A stretch of 12,215 bases of DNA from Bizionia sp. (GTDB lineage: Bacteria > Bacteroidota > Bacteroidia > Flavobacteriales > Flavobacteriaceae): positions 1 through 12,215 of the forward strand of contig JAGPVI010000150.1 of the NCBI GenBank assembly GCA_018067115.1. The letters are read 5' to 3'. This document shows positions 7,602-12,215 of the stretch, piece after piece; the first letter of the stretch is position 1; each line of letters starts with the position of its first letter. The translations under genes were made by a program, and so were the position numbers. The notes under the pieces are model-generated. The model did no database searches and was not told the origin of the DNA. It worked only from the letters and a program-made list of their open reading frames with translations.

Positions 7602-9458
7602 TTATTTACGTATAACTAATTTCTGTATACCTCGTCCTTTGTTTGTTATAATTTCAACGGCATATAAACCGTTTTTTAAGGCAGACGTATCGACTTTGTA
7701 CTCCTTGGTGGTTAAAACTAAATGCCCGAGCATATCGTAGATCTTCGCCGTAATTAATGTTGTATTAGTATCCAATTGAAGCGTAAAGTTGTCGTTTGTA
7801 GGGTTTGGATAGAGTTTACAATTAAAAGGTAATGGTGTTTGATAATTGTCTTGAATAGATAACGACTGACAATCTAAAACTTCACTAATTCTTAGGCCAT
7901 CGGCTATAATAGTTTGGTTGGCATTTAAATTACTAATAGTTAAACTCACTTGTTCTCCAGCTTCTAAATAATAGGTGTCTAATGCCACCCAATTACCACC
8001 TCTAAGTGTCATATTAAGGCTAAAATTATCGGTAATACCAGAATGTGTAAAACTTGCGAGTGCGTTAGTTGCAAAATTGGGATTGCTAACCCAGCACGTA
8101 AAAACTTCGTAAGTGCCAGCTGTAGCCACTATGGCATTAAAAACAACACTTGATGAAACGGAAGTATCGGCAGATAGATAGTCATCGTCATAATACCCTA
8201 ATATATTGGTGCTAGGTGTCCAATTCCCATTTATAACCACATTGCCAGCGTCATTATTATCTATTATTATATCGTTAGTATGTGCTAAGCCGTGGATATA
8301 ATCGCTAATAGCGTGACCATGATAGTGACCATTTAAAAGATACAAGTCTTTAGTCCACTCTACACCATCTGTACGATTATTAAACCCCGTTTCTATTGTT
8401 ACATTATAGTGTTTTGGGTTATCGTAATTTGTTATAATATAATCCTGTGAAATGGCATTGTAGAGGTCGTAATATATCTCTTCGGTACCTTGGTAGTTTG
8501 CTATATGCTTAACGGTTTCTGTAACAAAACGCGTATTTATATAATGATGATCTCAATCATAAATGTAATAAAATAGGCTTTGACCACCTGGAGGTGGGGA
8601 GTGTGAGTCTACAAACACACTAAAATTATTAAGTTACGCTGTAGAATCTATTAAACTTTTAGCCGCATTTACAGCATTCCAGTGCGACTGATTACTTAAT
8701 GAATGCCAATCTCTATTAAAATCTACAGGAGTTTGGTCTTTTCCCGATCCACCATTATAAGCTTGGTCAACATCCATAATAGGTACAATATAAATAATAG
8801 CTTCTTCGCGAAGTCGTATTGCACTTGGGTGGTTAGAAGTAAAAAAGTCTAGCATTCCCATTAGAGAATAATTCCCAGGGTTTTCAAAGGCGTGCATACG
8901 CCCGAGCATCCAAATTAATTCCTTTTCAGAATCATCGACACATTCGTCTTTAATTTTCACTAATTTAACGGCACGACCACCTTCACTTATTGCTAAATCT
9001 GATACATTAACATAACTTAAGTTAGAGATGTTATTGACATCTGAAATCATATTAGAATAGGTATATGGTTACGAATGTGCGACAAAAACTGAAGAGGATT
9101 GTAGAGGGATTGAGAAATTATTAAGGTTAGTAAGTGCCGTTTTTTCCCAATTTATGTTGTCGTAACTATAAACAATAGTTGGACCACTCCAAAATGCACT
9201 AACTTCTAAAGTTAAAGGTAGAGCAGGGTTTAGGCCCGATATTTCTACGTAATAACTTATGTTTTTGGTGTCGTCACCTTTTAATCCTGAAACAATATGT
9301 GCCTCCTTTGCACTAGTATCGGTAAATGTTGCTACGCCGTTACCGCCTTCAAAATTAGAATTTACTATAATCTGAGCTTGTAATAAACTTGGCGATAAAA
9401 GAATAACCATCAAAAAGAATAGGATATTTTTTAGTGCTAGGTGTTTTTTCGTTACCAT
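7602..9458 (-). pseudogene. Secreted M14 carboxypeptidase with T9SS domain, three in-frame stops
   Basis: One reading frame of 619 codons encodes a complete secreted zinc carboxypeptidase but is cut by TAA at 9069-9071 (codon 130), TAA at 8634-8636 (codon 275) and TGA at 8553-8555 (codon 302), with no frameshift. Order: signal peptide (1-28, probable cleavage LLQA/Q); a beta-rich N-domain ending in PYTYSN, as in cytosolic-carboxypeptidase-like M14 enzymes; the catalytic domain with zinc ligands His189 and Glu192 (MHAFE), Arg249 in DFNRDW, third zinc ligand His286 in VDSHSPPPGG and catalytic Glu356 in TIETG; a golvesin-like beta domain (about 397-527); and a T9SS type A sorting domain from LYPNP (549) to the terminal LVIRK. 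The stretch from 8345 down can look like a separate gene starting at TTG, but the homology runs straight through that point. In an intact form it would cleave C-terminal residues outside the cell or at the surface. As read, translation gives a 129-residue N-terminal stub. Confidence 0.85.
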
Positions 9459-9598
9459 AGGTTTATCATTTTATGACTATAGGTGCTTATGTAAATTGTG
9501 AAGAACTAATTTTAGTAAGACTCTTCTTATAATTTAAAGACAGTCTCAATGTTTGAATTACGATTATGTAGTTCTAAAACCAACGCTTACAAACTGTT

Positions 9599-9958
9599 TT
9601 AGTCCTTTTTTAATAAGGTTAAAATTTCTTTTTCTCCAAACCTGCTCATAATGAATTGTAAAGTGTCTTTATTTAATGTTTTAATCTCAACTCCAATTTC
9701 TAATTTCCCTTTTGGTGTAGAATAAAGTAAACCATTGGCTATTTTGTAAACTCCAGATTGCTCTTGCGTATCTATTATAGAAGTATAGGTTTTATCATCT
9801 TTAAAACTGAAGTGTACGTTGTTATTACACCTGTCGTTTCCAGTAGATTCTGTAATCCATTCTGAGCACGTCCACTCGCCGGTAATATTCTTGTAATTTT
9901 CGGTGTTATCGCAGTTAAAAAGTACTAATGCAAAAACGGCTGTAATTAATTTTTTCAT
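9599..9958 (-). CDS. Small lipocalin-like lipoprotein
   Basis: This is a 119-residue lipoprotein. Lys2-Lys3, a short hydrophobic stretch and the lipobox LFNC give a lipidated Cys16. The mature part opens with ITGEWTCSEW, the motif that begins the first strand of many Bacteroidota lipocalin-like (DUF-type) lipoproteins, and continues as alternating beta strands (HFSFKDDKTYTSII, SGVYKIANGLLYS, LEIGVEIKTLN, LQFIMSR, KEILTLLKK). Cys31 and Cys44 could form a disulfide. It is probably anchored in the outer membrane facing the periplasm. The ligand and role are unknown. It is separated by 140 bases from the broken peptidase gene downstream, so co-transcription is possible but not shown. Confidence 0.75.
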   Translation of the reverse strand: MKKLITAVFALVLFNCDNTENYKNITGEWTCSEWITESTGNDRCNNNVHFSFKDDKTYTSIIDTQEQSGVYKIANGLLYSTPKGKLEIGVEIKTLNKDTLQFIMSRFGEKEILTLLKKD

Positions 9959-10274
9959 ATTTTATTGTTATCAGATTTGTGTTTTTAAAGTCTAGAGGTG
10001 CTTAGTTTTATGGATAGATTTAATGCGTAAATCTGGTTATAAATGCTCGTAATTATTAGAGTGAAATACGCTTATTGAAAAATAAATAGGTGCTTTAATA
10101 AAGGACTAATATAAGTAATTTTAATTATGCGGAATTGTGAGATGTTGTTTATTCTGTACTTAAATTAGTTCGGTGCAAAAATAATTAAGAGTAATACGAG
10201 AATATGGAACCCAAATTAATGTTTTTAGAGAATGACCATTTGGCTATTGTACAGTTATGGTAGCATTATGTAAT
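9959..10274. other. Intergenic spacer between the two lipoprotein genes
   Basis: These 316 bases contain no open frame of note on either strand. The only signal I can point to is a minus-strand promoter-like box at 10176-10183 (listed separately). Confidence 0.6.
10176..10183 (-). promoter_or_regulatory. Candidate -7 box upstream of the lipocalin-like gene
   Basis: The minus strand reads TATTTTTG followed by CACC, matching TAnnTTTG. It would start a transcript about 210 bases before the small lipoprotein gene, leaving a long leader. No TTG is found at the right distance for a -33 box, so this is weak and may be chance in AT-rich DNA. Confidence 0.25.
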
Positions 10275-11453
10275 TTACTTATCTTGTTGATGTTCTTTGT
10301 TTTTTTGATGAATCTTTCCCGCGAAATACCCCATTGCAAATGGCACAAATAATAAGACAGCAAAAAGCAAGACGAGATAAAATAAAATAGTTCCAGTTAA
10401 ATCTTTAATATGAACCATGGCATTATCGACTACTTTAACTGTTAGTGCGCTAGCTTCAATAGAAAGAGCTTCGCGTTCGCGTAAAATCATTTGATCTAGA
10501 GCTAGTCGTTCGCGCATAATAATAGTATCGATAGCTTTACGCTCTAGCGACATGCGGTCACTAATAAATTCTATTTGGTCGTTGAGACTAAAAAACAAAA
10601 TACTCATATCGCTAGAAAACGATTGCAAAGCCATATTTAGTTTTTCGGGAGTGTTTTCGGCAATAGCACTTAATCTATCTACCTTTAATTCTATGGTTGC
10701 CATAACTTTTTTAATCTGAAGGGAATCGAAACCTTTTTCTTTCAGCATTAATTCGGTACTCCATTTAAATTCCTTACCCGCTGCTTGGGTGGAATAGCTT
10801 AGTTTATCCGAAAAATTAGCGACCACTTCAGATAAGGTTCCAACAGTGGTAAAAGCTAAACTATCTGGTACTTTTAGAAAATCTATGTATTCGCTTCTTA
10901 CCGAATTATGTTTTAGGTTGTCTTTGGTAAAAGGATGGGTTTCTGCATATTGGTGAGCAAAATTTTGGTACTGTTTAAATCTTTCTGGTTTAAAAAAGCC
11001 ACGTGCTTTTTGCTCTATATCGTTTACGTTAACTTGAGATATTTGTCTTACATAGGGCGTGTAAGTTCCATAATAGCTCTGTGCGGCGTCAGTTTTCACA
11101 AAATTCAATACTTGCAACATATACGTCCAAGTATCCATTAATGCTAGTTTAGGAGAGCTTTGAAAAGCTGTGTTTTTAAAGGTGTTTATGCTTTCTAATT
11201 TCCAACGATAGGCGTGTGTTTGTAAATCGGCTTGAGATGTAGACTTAATAATACTGTCTGCTGCACTTTCTATACGATGGCTAGCCTGGTTAACGATAGA
11301 TTGGGTGAGCACGCGAATATTTAAATCTTGTTTGGTTAGCGGTTGCTGCTCACTTTCTATTTTAATTAAAGAACAACTGGAAAAACAAAACCCTAAAACC
11401 ATAAGTGCTAAAAGGTGTTTTATTTTGGAAATAAAATAGAAGTGAATCGTCAT
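10275..11453 (-). CDS. Lipoprotein with hendecad coil and C-terminal membrane helix (unknown function)
   Basis: This is a 392-residue protein I cannot assign to a named family. The N-terminus has a basic start, a hydrophobic stretch (LLALMVLGFCF) and the lipobox FSSC, giving lipidated Cys27. Residues 40-300 are mostly predicted helix, rich in Gln, Ser and Lys. Residues 304-336 are three consecutive 11-residue repeats (ERKAIDTIIMR, ERLALDQMILR, EREALSIEASA), a right-handed or straight coiled-coil pattern. A strong membrane helix follows at about 354-379, then a short charged tail ending in HQQDK. The long helical extracytoplasmic part joined to a single membrane helix resembles a chemoreceptor ectodomain, but no HAMP or signalling domain follows, so this is only a likeness. 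With both a lipid anchor and a membrane helix, the protein may span or tether envelope layers. No gene is close enough to suggest an operon. Confidence 0.7.
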   Translation of the reverse strand: MTIHFYFISKIKHLLALMVLGFCFSSCSLIKIESEQQPLTKQDLNIRVLTQSIVNQASHRIESAADSIIKSTSQADLQTHAYRWKLESINTFKNTAFQSSPKLALMDTWTYMLQVLNFVKTDAAQSYYGTYTPYVRQISQVNVNDIEQKARGFFKPERFKQYQNFAHQYAETHPFTKDNLKHNSVRSEYIDFLKVPDSLAFTTVGTLSEVVANFSDKLSYSTQAAGKEFKWSTELMLKEKGFDSLQIKKVMATIELKVDRLSAIAENTPEKLNMALQSFSSDMSILFFSLNDQIEFISDRMSLERKAIDTIIMRERLALDQMILREREALSIEASALTVKVVDNAMVHIKDLTGTILFYLVLLFAVLLFVPFAMGYFAGKIHQKNKEHQQDK

Positions 11454-11992
11454 AATAAAGTTGTAATAAAGTAGAAGTATAGAAAAGGATATTATAGAAA
11501 AAAATAGAGGAATTACATTCTAGATTTTGTTTTGGCATAGAACAAACTGTATCAATCTGTTTTCCGCATATAGTTTAGAAATGGAAAAACTCCGATTATA
11601 ACGTAACATTAGCCTATTTTTTGTTAAAAATTATAACCCTTTAATTTTTTACTAGTTTCTAGGGAAATTTTCGCCACAAATGTACAAAGTAGCAGCGAAT
11701 TATATTCTAAGCTTTAGGAGTCTTTTAACGTAATAGAAGTAAAGTTGGTAGGATCTAATATTAGCTTATAGTGTAGCGTAATTTGACTCTTATCTTTTAT
11801 TTATAAATATAGTTAGTATTAGATGCTCGCGGAACGTGCCAAAGAGTGGGTTAGGATATTATAATTACCAAAACTTAAATTCTTGGTAGACTATTTTAAA
11901 TAACAATGGAGTCGTTTTTTGTTCCTTTTATTTCTCTGCCTTTATTAATCAGTTCTTCAGATTTATGGTGTCATTTTTCTTTTTAACCAGAA
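11454..11992. other. Intergenic spacer of 539 bases
   Basis: This is AT-rich sequence between the partial kinase and the lipoprotein gene. It contains one promoter-like box at 11677-11684. Short open stretches occur in several frames but lack starts and are cut by stops. No RNA gene, repeat or gene remnant is recognised. Confidence 0.6.
11677..11684 (-). promoter_or_regulatory. Candidate -7 box upstream of the coiled-coil lipoprotein gene
   Basis: The minus strand reads TACATTTG followed by TGGC, a full match to TAnnTTTG, about 225 bases before the lipoprotein ATG. No convincing TTG lies about 19 bases upstream. If used, it gives a long leader. Confidence 0.3.
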
Positions 11993-12215
11993 CTAAAAGA
12001 ATTTAATTTCTAGAGGTTTAAATTGTATTGTAAAAGTACTTTTTCCTTCATTCGAATAGTTCATTGTTCCATTCAATTGCTCCGTTAGTATTAAAACAAG
12101 TTGTATTCCTAAAGATTCAGAGTCTTCAAAATTGTAATGGGGAGGGAGCCCCGAGCCACTATCGGAGTATAGTAATACAAAGTGCTCTTTTTCCTTTAAA
12201 ATAGATATTTCTAAA
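11993..12215 (-). CDS. C-terminal end of a sensor histidine kinase (partial)
   Basis: The last 73 codons of a gene that begins to the right of the window end at TAG (11993-11995). The fragment reads as the end of a GHKL ATPase domain: FVLLYSDSGSGLP is the G1 box (the usual DNGxGLP, here DSGSGLP), SLGIQLVLILTEQLNGTMNY is the region after the ATP lid, with SLGxQLV typical of HisKA_2/HWE-like kinases in Bacteroidota, and STFTIQF is the final strand. The Asn of the common DNG is Ser here. The sensor part and phosphoacceptor lie outside the window, so the partner and signal cannot be judged. Confidence 0.85.
   Translation of the reverse strand, partial: LEISILKEKEHFVLLYSDSGSGLPPHYNFEDSESLGIQLVLILTEQLNGTMNYSNEGKSTFTIQFKPLEIKFF

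Noticed and set aside
7602..8345. A separate gene starting at TTG (8345) with golvesin and T9SS domains.
   Set aside because: M14 sequence, including the catalytic glutamate motif TIETG, continues upstream in the same frame, so this is the 3' part of the interrupted peptidase gene.
8583..8596. Perfect palindrome CCACCTCCAGGTGG within the peptidase gene.
   Set aside because: It encodes the conserved Pro-Pro-Pro-Gly-Gly after the third zinc ligand; the symmetry follows from proline and glycine codons.
9516..9529. Small hairpin TAAGA/TCTTA between the lipocalin-like gene and the peptidase gene.
   Set aside because: It has only five AT-rich pairs and no following T-run, so it is too weak to call a terminator.
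11896..11970. Minus-strand frame reading KSEELINKGREIKG... just past the partial kinase gene.
   Set aside because: It has no start codon, is bounded by stops and is only about 24 codons of Lys/Glu/Ile-rich sequence, which AT-rich DNA produces by chance.
1..12215. Search by eye for CRISPR arrays, insertion sequences, tRNA or rRNA genes and phage genes.
   Set aside because: No spaced direct repeats, transposase motifs, terminal inverted repeats or tRNA-like cloverleaf sequences were seen.

Overview
The window is AT-rich, and every recognisable gene lies on the minus strand. It most likely comes from a member of the Bacteroidota, probably Flavobacteriaceae. The support is a C-terminal type IX secretion (T9SS type A) sorting domain, intergenic matches to the Bacteroidota -7 promoter element TAnnTTTG, little use of Shine-Dalgarno sites, and a large multi-PAS histidine kinase with an HNLRAP-type H-box. 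These are family-level inferences; no species can be named from this sequence alone.

Layout in transcription order (right to left): the C-terminal end of a sensor histidine kinase that starts beyond the window (11993-12215); a 540-base spacer; a lipoprotein with a membrane-proximal 11-residue repeat and a C-terminal membrane helix (10275-11453); a 316-base spacer; a small lipocalin-like lipoprotein (9599-9958); a secreted M14 (cytosolic-carboxypeptidase-like) zinc carboxypeptidase with golvesin and T9SS sorting domains, broken by three in-frame stop codons (7602-9458); a terminator-like hairpin; a 1514-residue sensor kinase with a degenerate N-terminal receiver and nine PAS modules (2752-7296), followed 18 bases later by a single-domain response regulator (2335-2733); a 483-base spacer with a possible 19-residue plus-strand peptide; a flavodoxin-like FMN oxidoreductase (1111-1851); and a CDF-type cation transporter with an N-terminal HMA-like domain (118-912).

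Functionally, the clearest unit is the kinase/response-regulator pair. A many-sensor kinase most likely passes phosphate from His1307 to Asp65 of the separate receiver, whose output partner is not encoded here. The envelope genes (two lipoproteins and the broken secreted peptidase) share orientation but are separated by gaps that do not suggest one operon. I see no mobile element, CRISPR array, rRNA or tRNA.

No new multi-gene system is convincingly visible. The observations most worth following are the peptidase frame, intact apart from three nonsense codons and with all catalytic residues preserved; the Asp-to-Asn pseudo-receiver on the giant kinase together with its internal duplication of a two-PAS unit; and the hendecad repeat in the lipoprotein.
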